DNA of 54,478 nt from Mordavella massiliensis. Its GTDB lineage: Bacteria > Bacillota > Clostridia > Lachnospirales > Lachnospiraceae. Positions within the stretch are counted from its first letter, which is position 1; every line of letters begins with the position of its first letter. The stretch spans positions 1 to 54,478 of the forward strand of contig NZ_JACJKS010000015.1 in the NCBI RefSeq assembly GCF_016901695.1, given 5' to 3'. Below are positions 16,001-26,015 of this stretch, piece after piece. Below the pieces are notes generated by a model. It had not been told where the DNA came from and did not search any database. It saw only the letters and a list, made by a program, of their open reading frames with translations. The position numbers and the translations under genes are program-made.

Positions 16001-17581
16001 ACCTGCCCGGTGTGCGGGGAAGCACTTGTCAAGGACGGGTTCGACATCCCCTTTGAGACCTTCCTGGGCTTTAAGGGGAACAAGGAGCCGGATATCGACC
16101 TGAACTTCTCCGGCGACTACCAGAGCAACGCCCACAAGTACACGGAGGTCATTTTCGGGGACGGACAGACTTACCGGGCCGGCACCATCGGCACGCTGGC
16201 GGACAAGACGGCCTTCGGCTTTGTAAAGAATTATTTTGAGGAGCGGGGCCAGAGAAAGAGGACCTGTGAGATCAACCGCATCGTGCAGGGCTGCACCGGC
16301 ATCCGCAGGAGCACGGGCCAGCACCCGGGCGGCATCATCGTGCTGCCCCTGGGGGAGGACATCAATTCCTTCACTCCGGTACAGCACCCGGCCAACGATA
16401 TGAACACGGACATCGTGACCACCCACTTCGACTACCATTCCATTGACCACAACCTGCTGAAGCTGGATATACTGGGACACGATGACCCGACGATGATCAA
16501 GACGCTGGAGGAGTACATCAGCTCCCCGGCTATGGACAATGAATACAACGAGACGGACCACCGGTTCGACGCCACGAAGATCCCCCTGGATGACCCGGAC
16601 GTGATGAGCCTCTTCCAGGGCACCGAAGTGCTGGGCATCAAGCCCTCTGACATCGGCGGCTGTCCGGTGGGGTGCCTGGGGATCCCGGAGTTCGGCACGG
16701 ACTTCGTCATCCAGATGGTGGTGGACACAAAGCCCCAGACGCTGTCGGACCTGATCCGCATCTCCGGCCTGTCCCACGGCACGGACGTGTGGCTCAACAA
16801 CGCCCAGGACCTGATCCTGAGCGGCCAGGCCACCATCTCCACGGCCATCTGCACCCGGGACGATATCATGACCTACCTCATCAACAAGGGGCTGGACAGC
16901 GAGGAGTCCTTCACCATCATGGAGCGCGTGCGCAAAGGCGCGGTGGCAAAGGGGAAATGCAAGGAGTGGCCGGATTTCAAGAAGGACATGCTGGAGCACG
17001 GCGTGCCGGAGTGGTACATCGGCTCCTGCGAGAAGATCAAGTACATGTTCCCCAAGGCGCATGCGGCGGCCTACGTCATGATGGCCTACCGCATCGCCTA
17101 CTGCAAGATCAACTATCCGCTGGCCTACTATGCGGCCTATTTCGGTATCCGTGCGGACGCCTTCTCCTATGAGCTCATGTGCCAGGGAAAGGAACAACTG
17201 AATTTCTACATCAGGGATTACGAGAAGCGGAAGGATTCCCTGAGCAAGAAAGAGCAGGATACCCTGAAGGATATGCGCATCGTGCAGGAGATGTACGCCC
17301 GGGGCTTCACCTTTGTGCCGATCGATATCTACAGGGCGAAAGCGACCCGCTTCCAGATCGTGGACGGCAAGCTGATGCCGCCCCTCTCCAGCATCGAGGG
17401 CATGGGCGACAAGGCGGCCGAGGCGGTGGAGGCGGCTTCCGGACAGGGACCCTACCTGAGCCGGGACGACTTCCGCCAGCGGACCAAGGTCAGCAAGACG
17501 GTCATCGACCTGATGAACGACCTGGGCCTTTTCGGGGACCTGCCGGAGAGCAACCAGTTGTCGCTGTTTGACGCGATGTAA
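13016..17581 (+). CDS. polC: DNA polymerase III alpha subunit, PolC type
   Basis: The Gram-positive replicative polymerase with built-in proofreading, 1521 residues. Domains in order: an N-terminal part with a lysine/glutamate-rich linker (about 185-260), an OB fold (about 275-370), the first PHP segment beginning [12 protein letters not shown] near 388, an inserted DnaQ-like 3'-5' exonuclease with the metal motif FDLETTG near 479, the rest of PHP, then palm, fingers and thumb. A Cys4 zinc site (CPHCHYS and CPVCGEA) is near 967-1005, and the catalytic palm has PDIDLNFSG near 1024. All hallmark parts are present. It overlaps ispG by 8 bases, so the two are likely cotranscribed. A strong terminator follows. 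Confidence 0.96.
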   Translation: MSKRFFEVFPTLKVNKEIQMLLEEVEVTKVASNSARDHIRVHIFSRHLIRKHRIYELEQAIRDQLFGRTRIQVEVREDYRLSAQYTPENLMREYFDSLLLEAEQSSVVERSMLQSCSYSFEDGNILCLRLKDTVVAHGKKDSVVALLTSVFNDRFHVPVEVRVVYERPKESSLKYNDLKLRQEVDAIVEKNQSLRKERLLREKALREEKEKERAAGGADAPASEDKKEKQAPARGKDAAGGGFRRGNGGFRKREFSSYKKSDDPNVLYGRDFDDEPIELKEVVGEMGEITIRGKVISFDTREIRNEKTIIMYAVTDFTDTITVKMFVRNDQLPDMLQDIKMGAFLKIKGVTTIDKFDGELTIGSVTGIRKIPDFTVARKDTALEKRVELHCHTKMSDMDGVSEVKDIVRRAHDWGHKAIAITDHGVVQAFTDANHYIETLDKDDPFKVIYGVEAYLVDDLSDVAVNEKGQDLLGTFIVFDLETTGFSPIKDKIIEIGAVKVEGGKITERFSTFVNPRIPIPFRITQLTSITDAMVLDAPPIEEVLPQFLDFVGDGVLVAHNASFDVSFIEQNCRYQDIRPDFTSVDTVAMARVLLPTLSRFKLNIVAKALNISLENHHRAVDDAGATAQIFEKFVEMLAERDIHTLRELNRFGVKNNGDAVRKMPSYHAIILARNDIGRTNLYTLISKSHLDYFARHPRIPKSEFSKYREGLILGSACEAGELYQAILDDKSEERIARIVDYYDYLEIQPLGNNAFMIGSDRVSKVNSPEDLKEINRQIIRLGEKFNKPVVATCDVHFLDPEDEVYRRIIMAGKGFDDADNQAPLYLRTTDEMLAEFEYLGSAKAKEIVIDNPNRIADWVEKISPVRPDKCPPVIPNSDQMLRDICYNKAHEMYGEDLPDVVTERLERELNSIISNGFAVMYIIAQKLVWKSVEDGYLVGSRGSVGSSFVATMAGITEVNPLSPHYYCPHCHYSDFTSDEVRKYAGGCGMDMPDKTCPVCGEALVKDGFDIPFETFLGFKGNKEPDIDLNFSGDYQSNAHKYTEVIFGDGQTYRAGTIGTLADKTAFGFVKNYFEERGQRKRTCEINRIVQGCTGIRRSTGQHPGGIIVLPLGEDINSFTPVQHPANDMNTDIVTTHFDYHSIDHNLLKLDILGHDDPTMIKTLEEYISSPAMDNEYNETDHRFDATKIPLDDPDVMSLFQGTEVLGIKPSDIGGCPVGCLGIPEFGTDFVIQMVVDTKPQTLSDLIRISGLSHGTDVWLNNAQDLILSGQATISTAICTRDDIMTYLINKGLDSEESFTIMERVRKGAVAKGKCKEWPDFKKDMLEHGVPEWYIGSCEKIKYMFPKAHAAAYVMMAYRIAYCKINYPLAYYAAYFGIRADAFSYELMCQGKEQLNFYIRDYEKRKDSLSKKEQDTLKDMRIVQEMYARGFTFVPIDIYRAKATRFQIVDGKLMPPLSSIEGMGDKAAEAVEAASGQGPYLSRDDFRQRTKVSKTVIDLMNDLGLFGDLPESNQLSLFDAM

Positions 17582-17598
17582 GCAGAATGAATAAAAAG

Positions 17599-17640
17599 AC
17601 ACAGGGCGTTGGAGCATATCCGGGGCCCTGTGTTTTTTCT
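17599..17640 (+). terminator. Terminator after polC
   Basis: ACACAGGGC (17599-17607) pairs with GCCCTGTGT (17625-17633), followed by TTTTTCT. It lies 17 bases past the polC stop and just before the 3' end of the converging Rpn-type gene. Confidence 0.85.
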
Positions 17641-17655
17641 TTAAAATGATTAATT

Positions 17656-18579
17656 TTAAGGAGCACCAGCAAGACTTCTTACTGTCTCCGGGTCCACCTC
17701 CAGCTCTTTGGCGATTGACTCTGCAGATTTACCCTTTTCCAGTTTTTTCTGGATCAGCTCACGGAGCAGATCTTGTTTTCCGTCGAGGTAACCGTCCTTT
17801 CTGCCATCCTGGTAGCCGTCCTCGTACCCCTCCTGATGCATGGCTTTCTCGTATTTTTCCTGGTCAAATGTCTCCAGAACCATCTGGATCACCTCTGCTT
17901 TCTGATCTATCAGAATATCCCGCAGCACATTGTTTCTGATGCACATATCCACCGCCTCTGTCACTGCTTCCCTGAGGGGAAGAGGTTTCTTCAGGTTCTC
18001 CCGGACTGTGTCTACGAAGATGGCGTACTCCTTCAGCCGGTGGCACTTCTCCATCAGAGCCCTGTTGTGCCCGTAGTTGATATTCAGCATCACGGTCTCG
18101 CACTCCAGGGCGGGCCGCCTGCCTTCCGGATCTGCCTCGAAGAGATCGCTGAGCCGGAGTACTATCCTGTCAGGTTCCTCCTTTGTCCCGTTGTAGAACA
18201 CGATGTGCTGGGGAAAGGGAAGACTTTTGGCTGCACTGCTGTAGATGTTGATGCCATTTCTAACTATGTGTTTTTCGTACAGCCTTGCCAGATACAAAAG
18301 CCCCCGCAGAGGCATGTTCGGGTTGTAGGTACTCTGGTGCTCGTACAGGCTTAAGGTGCCGCTGACGAGGAAGGAAATGTCGTTCTTCATGGACAGATAC
18401 AGGACATTTCCCAGCGTGTTGATCTCCAGGGCACCGGGATCTGTGTAGTCCGTACCATTGACGGCGTTGTACAGGTCCAGAAGATCGGCAGGCCGTTGGA
18501 AGATAAATCGGAAAAGCCGGTCCTTGTACTGTCTGTCGGCCTGGGGATATTCTTCTGTGTTGATCAAATTTGTTTTCAA
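17656..18579 (-). CDS. Rpn-family recombination-promoting nuclease / putative transposase
   Basis: A 307-residue member of the PD-(D/E)XK Rpn/YhgA-like family. The N-terminus has the family signature KDRLFRFIF followed by LLDLYNAVNGTDY. The nuclease core has LEINTLGNVLYLSMKNDISF and LYEHQST (catalytic E/Q region), with PLRGLLYLARLYE after it. Near the C-terminus a run of G-x-x-D-G units (GYEDGYQDGRKDGYLDGKQD) precedes a helical tail. Such nucleases promote RecA-independent recombination in E. coli, and clostridia carry many copies. The start is TTG behind GGAGGTG. No inverted repeats flank it, so it is not a transposon itself. Confidence 0.85.
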   Translation of the reverse strand: MKTNLINTEEYPQADRQYKDRLFRFIFQRPADLLDLYNAVNGTDYTDPGALEINTLGNVLYLSMKNDISFLVSGTLSLYEHQSTYNPNMPLRGLLYLARLYEKHIVRNGINIYSSAAKSLPFPQHIVFYNGTKEEPDRIVLRLSDLFEADPEGRRPALECETVMLNINYGHNRALMEKCHRLKEYAIFVDTVRENLKKPLPLREAVTEAVDMCIRNNVLRDILIDQKAEVIQMVLETFDQEKYEKAMHQEGYEDGYQDGRKDGYLDGKQDLLRELIQKKLEKGKSAESIAKELEVDPETVRSLAGAP

Positions 18580-18857
18580 ATGTTACACCTCCATTATAGA
18601 CATAAAAACAGAAAGCTGCAACCTTTTATGAGCTCATATAAAAGGGAATGTAGGGCGGAACCCGCCGTTTGAATAAAAGAACGTCATTTTGCAATGACAC
18701 AGAGAAAAAGAATTTTCTTCTGAACAGTTTGTATTATACATGACATAAAGCGCGGCGGCAATATGCCAAAGCGAAAATTAAAGAAATCTTAAGACGGTCT
18801 CATTGTATGGCGGAGAGCTATGCTGTCAGGATATGGCGGTGCCTGCCGGATTGATTA
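18580..18857. other. Intergenic region before leuC
   Basis: About 280 bases without a gene I can support. It contains a near-palindrome CCTTTTATGAGCTCATATAAAAGG (18622-18645), a GGCGG-AAC-CCGCC hairpin near 18653-18665 and a GTCATT-TTGC-AATGAC hairpin near 18682-18697. I see no T-box specifier structure or leader peptide with leucine codons. A minus-strand TTGCAG-17-TATAAT (18621-18593) exists but would start transcription inside the Rpn ribosome site, so it is doubtful. Confidence 0.4.
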
Positions 18858-18886
18858 TTGCGCTTGCCACTTTATCATGGTAAAAT
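18858..18886 (+). promoter_or_regulatory. Probable promoter of leuCD
   Basis: TTGCGC, 17 bases and TAAAAT, 40 bases before the leuC ATG. The -35 box is imperfect; it is the best candidate in the gap. Confidence 0.5.
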
Positions 18887-18925
18887 ACCAGTTAAGGCTA
18901 AAAGAAAAGAAGGAGGCATACGATC

Positions 18926-20200
18926 ATGGGTATGACAATGACGCAGAAGATCCTGGCAGCCCACGCGGGCCTGGATCATGTGGAGGCAGGCCAGCTCATC
19001 ATGGCGGACCTGGATGTGGTCATGGCCAACGACATCACTGGACCAATGGCGATCCCGGTGTTCCGTCAGATGGCTGACAAAGTATATGACAGGGAGAAGG
19101 TGGTCCTTGTTCCGGACCATTTCACACCGAATAAAGATATCAAATCAGCAGAGAATGCCAAATCCCTGCGGGAGTTTGCAAAGGAGCAGGAGCTGACCAA
19201 TTACTTTGAGGTGGGCAGAATGGGCATCGAGCATGCCATCCTGCCGGAGAAGGGCATCGTCGTGGCCGGCGAGTGCATCATCGGCGCCGATTCCCACACC
19301 TGTACATACGGCGCTCTGGGGGCGTTCTCCACAGGGATGGGGACGACGGACATCGCCACCGGCATGGCCACCGGCCAGATCTGGTTCAAAGTGCCGGGCG
19401 CCATCCGGTTCGTGCTGACGGGCAAACCTTCCCGGTATGTGAGCGGCAAGGATATCATCATCCACATCATCGGCAAGATCGGCGTGGACGGGGCCCTCTA
19501 CAAATCCATGGAGTTCACGGGGGACGGCATTGCGAACCTGTCCATGGACGACCGGTTCACCATGGCCAACATGGCCATTGAGGCGGGCGCGAAGAATGGC
19601 ATCTTCCCGGTGGATGAACTGGCAGAGGCCTACATGAAGGAGCATTCTGCCAAGGAGTACAAGATCTACACGGCGGACGAGGATGCGGTGTACGAGGACG
19701 TGGTGGAGATCGACCTCTCGGAAGTGCGCCCCACGGTGGCTTTCCCGCACCTTCCGGGCAACGCGAAGACCATCGATGAGATCGAGGCCATGGAGCCCAT
19801 CCGGATCGACCAGGTGGTCATCGGCTCCTGCACCAACGGCAGGATGGAGGATATGCGCCGTGCGGCGGCCATCCTGAAGGGACATACCGTGCATCCGGAC
19901 GTGCGGGTGATGGTGATCCCCGGCACCCAGGCGATCTACAAGCAGTGCATCGCGGAGGGGCTGGCGGATATCTTCATCGACGCGGGCTGCGCGTTCAACA
20001 CACCAAGCTGCGGCCCCTGCATGGGCGGACATATGGGCGTCCTTGCGGCCGGGGAGAAATGCGTGTCCACGACGAACCGCAACTTTGTGGGCAGAATGGG
20101 ACATGTGGACTCCCTCATTTACCTGGCGTCCCCGGAGACGGCGGCGGCCAGCGCCATCGCGGGCTATATCGCGAATCCAGAGAAAGCAGGTGAGAACTAA
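18926..20200 (+). CDS. leuC: 3-isopropylmalate dehydratase, large subunit
   Basis: Aconitase-family large subunit, 424 residues, the length of the short LeuC/homoaconitase type found in clostridia and archaea. The [4Fe-4S] ligands are Cys in GSCTNGR (about 300) and the two cysteines of CGPCMGG (about 360). Other family blocks are [11 protein letters not shown] and [11 protein letters not shown]. With LeuD it isomerizes 2-isopropylmalate to 3-isopropylmalate in leucine synthesis; this subfamily also includes homoaconitase and citraconate-type enzymes, so the substrate is not certain. No leuA or leuB is adjacent. AAGGAGG precedes the ATG; ATGs at codons 3 and 5 are less likely starts. The stop overlaps the leuD start. 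Confidence 0.9.
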   Translation: MGMTMTQKILAAHAGLDHVEAGQLIMADLDVVMANDITGPMAIPVFRQMADKVYDREKVVLVPDHFTPNKDIKSAENAKSLREFAKEQELTNYFEVGRMGIEHAILPEKGIVVAGECIIGADSHTCTYGALGAFSTGMGTTDIATGMATGQIWFKVPGAIRFVLTGKPSRYVSGKDIIIHIIGKIGVDGALYKSMEFTGDGIANLSMDDRFTMANMAIEAGAKNGIFPVDELAEAYMKEHSAKEYKIYTADEDAVYEDVVEIDLSEVRPTVAFPHLPGNAKTIDEIEAMEPIRIDQVVIGSCTNGRMEDMRRAAAILKGHTVHPDVRVMVIPGTQAIYKQCIAEGLADIFIDAGCAFNTPSCGPCMGGHMGVLAAGEKCVSTTNRNFVGRMGHVDSLIYLASPETAAASAIAGYIANPEKAGEN

Positions 20201-20694
20201 TGCAGGCAAAAGGAAGAGTGTTTAAATACGGAGACAATGTGGACACGGACGTGATCATCCCGGCCAGGTACCTGAATTCCTTTGATCCGCAGGAGCTGGC
20301 CAGCCATGCCATGGCGGACATCGATCCGGAGTTCGTGGAGAAGGTGCAGCCCGGCGATCTGATCGTGGCGAACAAGAACTTCGGCTGCGGCTCCTCGAGG
20401 GAGCACGCGCCCCTGTGCCTGAAGACGGCGGGCGTCAGCTGCGTCATCGCGGAGACCTTTGCCCGGATCTTCTACCGGAACGCCATCAACATCGGGCTTC
20501 CCATCATCGAGTGCCCGGAGGCCGCGCAGAATATCGAGGCAGGTGACGAGGTGGAAGTGGACTTTGACAGCGGCAGGATCTACAACCGCACGAAGGGACT
20601 TACGTTCCAGGGACAGGCGTTCCCGGAATTCATGCAGAAGATCATCGCGGCGGGCGGTCTTGTAAACTATACGAATAAGAACAGAGGGAAATAG
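20200..20694 (+). CDS. leuD: 3-isopropylmalate dehydratase, small subunit
   Basis: The 164-residue swivel-domain partner of LeuC. The family start [21 protein letters not shown] and the active-site loop [12 protein letters not shown] are both intact. Length fits the short archaeal/clostridial LeuD type rather than the ~200-residue proteobacterial type. Its ATG follows directly on the leuC stop (TAATG), so equimolar subunit synthesis is expected. An NhaC-type antiporter gene follows after 8 bases, suggesting that the operon continues. Confidence 0.9.
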   Translation: MQAKGRVFKYGDNVDTDVIIPARYLNSFDPQELASHAMADIDPEFVEKVQPGDLIVANKNFGCGSSREHAPLCLKTAGVSCVIAETFARIFYRNAINIGLPIIECPEAAQNIEAGDEVEVDFDSGRIYNRTKGLTFQGQAFPEFMQKIIAAGGLVNYTNKNRGK

Positions 20695-20702
20695 GGAAAA
20701 GT

Positions 20703-22028
20703 ATGGAAAACAAAGGAAGAGCGGCGGCCCTCCTGCCCATCGGGGTGTTCCTGGTGATCTTTCTCGGGTCGGGCGTCGTGACGGGGGACTTTTATTCCAT
20801 GCCCACGATCGTGGCATTTCTGATCGCCCTTTGCGTGGCTTTCCTGCAGAACAGGAAAGTCAGCTTTGACGAGAAGATCCACATCATCGCGAAGGGCGTG
20901 GGGGACGACAATATTATCACTATGAGTCTGATCTTTCTGTGCGCCGGCGGCTTCTCCGGCGCCGTGACCGCGGCGGGCGGCGTGGAGAGTACAGTCAACC
21001 TGGGACTCTCCGTGCTGCCTCCCAGCGTGGCGGTGGCGGGACTTTTCGTCATCGGCTGCTTCATCTCGGTCTCCATGGGGACTTCCATGGGAACCATCGC
21101 AGCCCTGGCGCCTATCGCGGTGGGGATCAGCGAGAAGACAGGGTTTGCCATGGCCATCTGCATCGGCGCGGTAGTGTGCGGCGCCATGTTCGGCGACAAC
21201 CTGTCCATGATCTCAGATACGACCATTGCGGCTGTGAAGACCCAGGGATGTGAGATGAAGGACAAGTTCCGGGAGAACTTTCTGATCGTCCTGCCGGCGG
21301 CTGTCATCACCGTGCTCATCTTCCTGTTCGTCACAAGGGACGGCGGTGCAGTGATGCTGGATGACCTGTCCTTCAATGTCTGGCGGGTCGTTCCCTATGT
21401 GCTTGTCCTTGTGGGGGCGCTCATAGGCATCAACGTGTTCGTCGTGCTGATCGGCGGCACGGTCCTCTCCATCATCGTGGGGATCGCGACGGGCAGTCTC
21501 GCCTGGAACCAGATCTTCCTGGCCATCGGCGGCAATACGGTCATCAATGAGCAGGAGATCAGCGGTGTGATGGGCATGTATGACATCACGGTCATCTCCA
21601 TCATTGTGGCGTGTATTGTCTCACTTGTAAAAGAATACGGAGGCATCCATTTCATCCTGCAGTGGATCCACAGGATGATCAAGGGCGAGAAGGGCGCGGA
21701 GCTGGGCATTGCGGGCCTGGCCCTCCTGGTGGACGCCTGCACGGCCAACAACACGGTGGCCATTGTCATGGCAGGCCCCATCGCAAAGGAGATCAGCGAG
21801 GAGTACGGCGTCTCGCCGAAGCGGTCCGCCTCCCTGCTGGACATCTTCACCTCCGTGGGACAGGGACTCATTCCCTACGGCGCGCAGCTTTTGTCGGCGG
21901 CCACGCTGACGGCGCTGACACCCTTTGATATCCTGCCATACCTGTACTACCCGGTGCTGATGGCAGTGAGCGCAGTCCTGTTCATCCTCTTCAGGAGCAG
22001 GAAGGAAAACGACAGCCCGGCAGCTTAA
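20703..22028 (+). CDS. NhaC-family Na+/H+ antiporter-type transporter
   Basis: An inner-membrane transporter of 441 residues with about 11-12 hydrophobic helices. Blocks typical of the NhaC / ion-transporter superfamily are visible: SVSMGTSMGTIAALAPIA, GAMFGDNLSMISDTTIAA and DACTANNTVAIVMAGPIAKE. Family members exchange Na+ for protons, and some move organic acids or amino acids. The gene is 8 bases after leuD and 28 before thrC, so it probably belongs to an amino-acid operon. This context leaves open that it carries a substrate or product of those enzymes, which is speculation. The true ion or solute cannot be read from sequence. Confidence 0.85.
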   Translation: MENKGRAAALLPIGVFLVIFLGSGVVTGDFYSMPTIVAFLIALCVAFLQNRKVSFDEKIHIIAKGVGDDNIITMSLIFLCAGGFSGAVTAAGGVESTVNLGLSVLPPSVAVAGLFVIGCFISVSMGTSMGTIAALAPIAVGISEKTGFAMAICIGAVVCGAMFGDNLSMISDTTIAAVKTQGCEMKDKFRENFLIVLPAAVITVLIFLFVTRDGGAVMLDDLSFNVWRVVPYVLVLVGALIGINVFVVLIGGTVLSIIVGIATGSLAWNQIFLAIGGNTVINEQEISGVMGMYDITVISIIVACIVSLVKEYGGIHFILQWIHRMIKGEKGAELGIAGLALLVDACTANNTVAIVMAGPIAKEISEEYGVSPKRSASLLDIFTSVGQGLIPYGAQLLSAATLTALTPFDILPYLYYPVLMAVSAVLFILFRSRKENDSPAA

Positions 22029-22056
22029 AAAGGACCGGGACGGAAAGGCGGACGAG

Positions 22057-23550
22057 ATGAATTTACAGTATACAAGCACAAGGAATCCGAATAGCAGTGT
22101 CACGGCCTCCCAGGCAGTCCTCAAGGGACTTGCGGACGACGGCGGCCTCTTCGTGCCGGAGCGCATCCCGGCCCTGCCGGTCTCCCTGGAGGAGCTCAAG
22201 GACATGACCTACCAGGAGACGGCCTGTACGGTGATGAAGGAATTCCTCACCGACTACACGAAAGAGGAGCTTAAGGCCTGCATTGCCAGGGCTTATGATG
22301 AGAAGTTTGACACGGAGGAGATCGCGCCACTTGCAAAGGTGGACGGCGTCTACTATCTGGAGCTTTTCCACGGGCCTACCATCGCCTTCAAGGACATGGC
22401 CCTGTCCATCCTGCCCCACCTCATGACGACGGCGGCCCGGAAGAACGGCGCGGACCGGGAGATCGTGATCCTCACCGCCACCTCCGGGGACACAGGCAAG
22501 GCCGCCATGGCGGGCTTTGCGGATGTGGAGGGGACGCGGATCATCGTGTTCTATCCGAAGGGAGGGGTCAGCCGCGTGCAGGAGCTGCAGATGGCGACCC
22601 AGAAGGGGAAAAATGTTGACGTGGTGGCGATCCACGGCAATTTTGACAACGCCCAGAGCGGCGTGAAGGAACTGTTTGGCGACCGGGAGCTGGCCGGAAG
22701 GCTGGAGGCGGCGGGCTATCAGTTCTCTTCCGCCAACTCCATCAATATCGGACGCCTTGTGCCGCAGATCGTGTACTATGTGTACGCCTACGGGAAACTC
22801 CTGGCAAACGGGGAGATCCAGGCGGGAGAGAAGATCAACATCACGGTTCCCACCGGGAATTTCGGAAACATCCTGGCAGCGTACTACGCAAAGCAGATGG
22901 GGCTGCCGGTGGCGAAGCTGATCTGCGCCTCCAATGAGAACAGGGTGCTCTTTGACTTCTTCCGGACCGGCACATACGACCGGAACCGGCCGTTTAAGCT
23001 GACCACGTCCCCGTCCATGGACATCCTCATATCCAGCAACCTGGAGCGGCTCATCTATCAGATCTGCGGCCGGGACGCCGGTGTGGACGCGGCGCTGATG
23101 GCCGGCCTGCAGGCGGAGGGGCGCTACACGGTCACGGAGGCCATGAAGGAACAGCTCTCTGACTTTGCCGCCGGCTACGCCACGGAGGAGGAGACGGCGG
23201 ACACGATCCGCAGGGTCTATGAGCGGACCGGCTATGTGATGGACACCCACACGGCAGTGGCGGCCCGCGTGTACGGGAAATACCGGGAGGAGACGGGGGA
23301 CGGGACAAAGACGGTCATTGCCTCCACGGCAAGCCCCTACAAGTTTGTGAAGAGCGTGCTCGCCGCCATCGACCCGGAAGCCTATGGCCGGCAGGAGGAA
23401 CTTGCGCTCCTGCCCAAGCTGGAGCGCCTCTCCTGCGTGGAGATGCCCGGGGCCGTGCAGGAGATCCTCCGCGCGCAGGTGCGCCACACGAGAGAGTGCG
23501 ATGCGGACCGGATGCGGGAGACGGTGGAGGAGATCCTGGGATTAAACTAG
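22057..23550 (+). CDS. thrC: Threonine synthase
   Basis: A PLP enzyme that converts O-phosphohomoserine to threonine, 497 residues, the long (class I, fungal/proteobacterial-like) form. The N-terminal block SRNP-like TSTRNPNSSVTASQAVLKGL and LADDGGLFVPE is diagnostic. The PLP lysine lies in TIAFKDMAL near residue 111, and the glycine-rich phosphate loop is TVPTGNFGN (written ITVPTGNFGN) near 267. AAAGGCGGACGAG precedes the ATG. It lies between the NhaC-type gene and a small membrane protein gene, all on one strand with short gaps. No thrA or thrB is in view. Confidence 0.94.
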   Translation: MNLQYTSTRNPNSSVTASQAVLKGLADDGGLFVPERIPALPVSLEELKDMTYQETACTVMKEFLTDYTKEELKACIARAYDEKFDTEEIAPLAKVDGVYYLELFHGPTIAFKDMALSILPHLMTTAARKNGADREIVILTATSGDTGKAAMAGFADVEGTRIIVFYPKGGVSRVQELQMATQKGKNVDVVAIHGNFDNAQSGVKELFGDRELAGRLEAAGYQFSSANSINIGRLVPQIVYYVYAYGKLLANGEIQAGEKINITVPTGNFGNILAAYYAKQMGLPVAKLICASNENRVLFDFFRTGTYDRNRPFKLTTSPSMDILISSNLERLIYQICGRDAGVDAALMAGLQAEGRYTVTEAMKEQLSDFAAGYATEEETADTIRRVYERTGYVMDTHTAVAARVYGKYREETGDGTKTVIASTASPYKFVKSVLAAIDPEAYGRQEELALLPKLERLSCVEMPGAVQEILRAQVRHTRECDADRMRETVEEILGLN

Positions 23551-23566
23551 CGGGAAGGTGACAGAG

Positions 23567-23911
23567 ATGGAAAGTATGGGAAGTTTTTTTGGCATTGTGG
23601 CGATCGGCGCAGGTATCTACTGCGTCTACGGGTATCTGCTGATGATCCGGAGGCGGGAGATCCCCAGGGGGATCATGCTGCCCAGGGATACGGATCCGAA
23701 GAAGTGCAGGGACGTGGACGCCTACATACGTATGACGTCCCTTCCGCTCATCTGCGTGGCTGTGCTCCTCCTTTTGTACGGCGCGCTGGAGATGGTCAAC
23801 CAGTATGCGTTTCCGGTGGGACCGGCGCTCTTTGCGGCGCTGCTTCTCTGCGCGGCGGCGCTCATCTGGCTCGCCGTGCGGACGAAAAAGGCGAACGACA
23901 CCTACTTTTAG
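23567..23911 (+). CDS. Small three-helix membrane protein of unknown function
   Basis: Not recognised. The 114-residue product has three hydrophobic helices, near residues 6-25, 58-76 and 83-103, with a basic, charged stretch between the first two (MIRRREIPRG, DTDPKKCRDVDAY). The first helix with the following RRRE suggests its N-terminus is outside. The ATG is preferred over a GTG three codons earlier because GGGAAGG sits 8-14 bases before it. It ends the leuCD-nhaC-thrC group and is followed by a strong terminator, so it is probably cotranscribed with thrC. Confidence 0.75.
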   Translation: MESMGSFFGIVAIGAGIYCVYGYLLMIRRREIPRGIMLPRDTDPKKCRDVDAYIRMTSLPLICVAVLLLLYGALEMVNQYAFPVGPALFAALLLCAAALIWLAVRTKKANDTYF

Positions 23912-23937
23912 AAAATATTCTGACAATTTATCGTCAG

Positions 23938-23980
23938 AAAAATGCAGGATTTTATTTTAAATCCTGCATTTTTTCTTTTT
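23938..23980 (+). terminator. Strong terminator closing the leuC-thrC group
   Basis: AAAAATGCAGGATTT (23938-23952) is perfectly complementary to 23959-23973 with a 6-base loop, followed by a long T-rich run. A second small hairpin (TCTGAC/GTCAGA, 23919-23938) precedes it. Confidence 0.92.
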
Positions 23981-24072
23981 TCAAAGTAGAAAATAAATTT
24001 GCAGATCAGGAAAAATAAAAGATTTCGATATAAATAATTCAAAATCTTGTTATTATCTTAACATATTAGTGG

Positions 24073-24101
24073 TTGCTTTTTCCATCCGCATCTTGTATAA
24101 T
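24073..24101 (+). promoter_or_regulatory. Promoter of pckA
   Basis: TTGCTT, 17 bases and a perfect TATAAT. An A/T-rich stretch (24000-24065) upstream resembles an UP element. The 5' leader of about 60 bases contains a GGTTTCC-GG-GAAACC hairpin near 24115-24129. Confidence 0.75.
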
Positions 24102-24169
24102 AAAACCAAATCGTGGTTTCCGGGAAACCGGCGGCTGCAGACTATAGAAAGAAAGAGGTTGAGCGTAAC

Positions 24170-25774
24170 ATGGCAAATATCGATTTAACAAAGTACGGTA
24201 TCACCGGAACAACTGAGATTGTTCACAATCCTTCCTTTGAGATGCTTTTTGAGGAGGAGACCAACCCGAACCTGGAAGGCTATGACAAAGGCCAGGTCAG
24301 CGAGCTCGGCGCAGTCAATGTTATGACTGGTATCTACACAGGCCGTTCTCCTAAAGACAAATATATCGTGATGGACGAGAATTCCAAGGACACTGTATGG
24401 TGGACGACAGAGGAGTACCCGAACGACAACCATCCGGCTTCCCAGGAGGCATGGGACGCAGTCAAGAAGATCGCGCAGGAGGAGCTCTCCGGCAAGAGGC
24501 TTTTCGTTGTGGATGCTTTCTGCGGCACCAACAAGGATACGCGCATGGCGATCCGCTTCATCATGGAAGTGGCATGGCAGGCTCATTTCGTTAAGAACAT
24601 GTTCATCCGCCCCACAGAGGAGGAGCTGGAGACTTTCGAGCCCGACTTTGTCGTATACAACGCCTCCAAGGCAAAGGTAGAGAACTACAAGGAGCTGGGA
24701 CTGCGCTCTGAGACAGCCGCCATGTTCAACATCACAAGCCGCGAGCAGGTGATCGTGAACACATGGTACGGCGGAGAGATGAAGAAAGGTATGTTCTCCA
24801 TGATGAACTACTACCTGCCTCTGAAGGGAATCGCTTCCATGCACTGCTCAGCCAACACAGATATGAACGGCGAGAATACGGCTATCTTCTTCGGCCTTTC
24901 CGGCACAGGAAAGACAACCCTCTCCACAGACCCGAAGAGACTTCTCATCGGCGACGACGAGCACGGCTGGGACGACAACGGCGTGTTCAACTTCGAGGGC
25001 GGCTGCTATGCGAAGGTGATCAACCTGGACAAGGAGTCCGAGCCGGACATCTACAACGCCATCAAGAGAAACGCGCTTCTTGAGAACGTGACGCTGGACG
25101 CAGAGGGCCACATCGATTTCGCAGACAAGAGCGTGACAGAGAACACACGTGTATCCTACCCGATCGATCACATCGAGAAGATCGTACGCCCGGTATCTGC
25201 AGCGCCTGCAGCGAAGAACGTGATCTTCCTGTCAGCGGACGCCTTCGGCGTACTTCCGCCGGTATCCGTCCTGACAGCGGAGCAGACAGAGTACTACTTC
25301 CTGTCCGGCTTCACGGCTAAGCTTGCCGGCACAGAGCGCGGCATCACAGAGCCGACACCGACCTTCTCCGCATGCTTCGGACAGGCGTTCCTGGAGCTGC
25401 ACCCGACGAAATACGCCGAGGAGCTGGTGAAGAGGATGAAAGCCAGCGGAGCAAAGGCATACCTTGTAAACACAGGCTGGAACGGAACCGGCAAGCGTAT
25501 CTCCATCAAGGATACACGCGGCATCATCGACGCCATCCTGAACGGCTCCATCCTGACAGCGCCCACGAAGCAGATCCCCTACTTCAACTTTGAAGTTCCC
25601 ACAGAGCTGCCGGGCGTAGATCCTGCGATCCTGGATCCCCGCGACACATACGCAGACGCTTCCGAGTGGGATGCAAAGGCAAAAGACCTGGCTCAGAGAT
25701 TCGTCAAGAACTTCAAGAAATACGAGAGCAACGAACTGGGCAAAGAGCTTGTTGCAGCAGGTCCGCAGATCTAA
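24170..25774 (+). CDS. pckA: Phosphoenolpyruvate carboxykinase (ATP)
   Basis: Interconverts oxaloacetate + ATP and PEP + CO2 + ADP; in fermentative gut clostridia it often runs toward oxaloacetate. The product is 534 residues, the usual length. The kinase P-loop is [11 protein letters not shown] near residue 243; other blocks are [17 protein letters not shown] and the acidic metal motif LIGDDEHGW. The start is set at ATG followed by GCAAAT, behind AAAGAGGTTGAG; the longer open frame contains the leader hairpin. Codon use differs from the neighbours (more ACA, TCT and TAC), as expected of a very highly expressed gene. It stands alone between a terminator and the 6S RNA unit. Confidence 0.96.
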   Translation: MANIDLTKYGITGTTEIVHNPSFEMLFEEETNPNLEGYDKGQVSELGAVNVMTGIYTGRSPKDKYIVMDENSKDTVWWTTEEYPNDNHPASQEAWDAVKKIAQEELSGKRLFVVDAFCGTNKDTRMAIRFIMEVAWQAHFVKNMFIRPTEEELETFEPDFVVYNASKAKVENYKELGLRSETAAMFNITSREQVIVNTWYGGEMKKGMFSMMNYYLPLKGIASMHCSANTDMNGENTAIFFGLSGTGKTTLSTDPKRLLIGDDEHGWDDNGVFNFEGGCYAKVINLDKESEPDIYNAIKRNALLENVTLDAEGHIDFADKSVTENTRVSYPIDHIEKIVRPVSAAPAAKNVIFLSADAFGVLPPVSVLTAEQTEYYFLSGFTAKLAGTERGITEPTPTFSACFGQAFLELHPTKYAEELVKRMKASGAKAYLVNTGWNGTGKRISIKDTRGIIDAILNGSILTAPTKQIPYFNFEVPTELPGVDPAILDPRDTYADASEWDAKAKDLAQRFVKNFKKYESNELGKELVAAGPQI

Positions 25775-25785
25775 CGGATTTCTGG

Positions 25786-25814
25786 TTGAAAAGCAGGGTA
25801 CAATAGAGTATAAT
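25786..25814 (+). promoter_or_regulatory. Promoter of the 6S-like RNA
   Basis: TTGAAA, 17 bases and a perfect TATAAT, only 12 bases after the pckA stop. Transcription would start near 25821, exactly where the structured RNA begins. Confidence 0.8.
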
Positions 25815-25820
25815 AACTTT

Positions 25821-26003
25821 AGGAAACCTGGGATGCACGACAATTCCTGTAATTTTGAACCTACAAAACTTTAAACGGGACTCTTATTATCTCTGTACTA
25901 TGTCAGGCCTCCGAACTTGTAGTGGAAGACAGAAAAGCAGATGCGGACACCCACCTGGCTGCGGCTAGGAGTCAAAATACAGGAACCGGCATTTCGGGGG
26001 ACG
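25821..26003 (+). ncRNA. ssrS: Probable 6S RNA (RNA polymerase regulator)
   Basis: About 180 bases with no open frame, framed by its own promoter and a terminator. The ends fold into a long closing stem: ACCTGGGATGC pairs with GCATTTCGGGG through several G-U pairs, then TTCCTGTA and ATTTTGA (about 25842-25857) pair with TCAAAAT and TACAGGAA (about 25971-25986). Inside lies a large open bubble and a GTCAGGCCTCC/GGAAGAC arm. A long rod with a central bubble mimics an open promoter, which is how 6S RNA binds housekeeping RNA polymerase. Size, shape and unit structure fit; the segment GCGGACACCCACCTGGCTGCGGC also looks familiar from clostridial 6S genes, from memory only. Confidence 0.7.
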
Positions 26004-26015
26004 TACAAAAGATGA

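Noticed and set aside
17656-18579. Complete insertion sequence at the Rpn-type gene
   Set aside because: No terminal inverted repeats or target duplication could be seen; the family is usually not a stand-alone transposon.
18580-18925. T-box or leucine leader before leuC
   Set aside because: No T-box consensus (such as the TGG-containing antiterminator bulge), no specifier stem and no leucine-rich short peptide were found.
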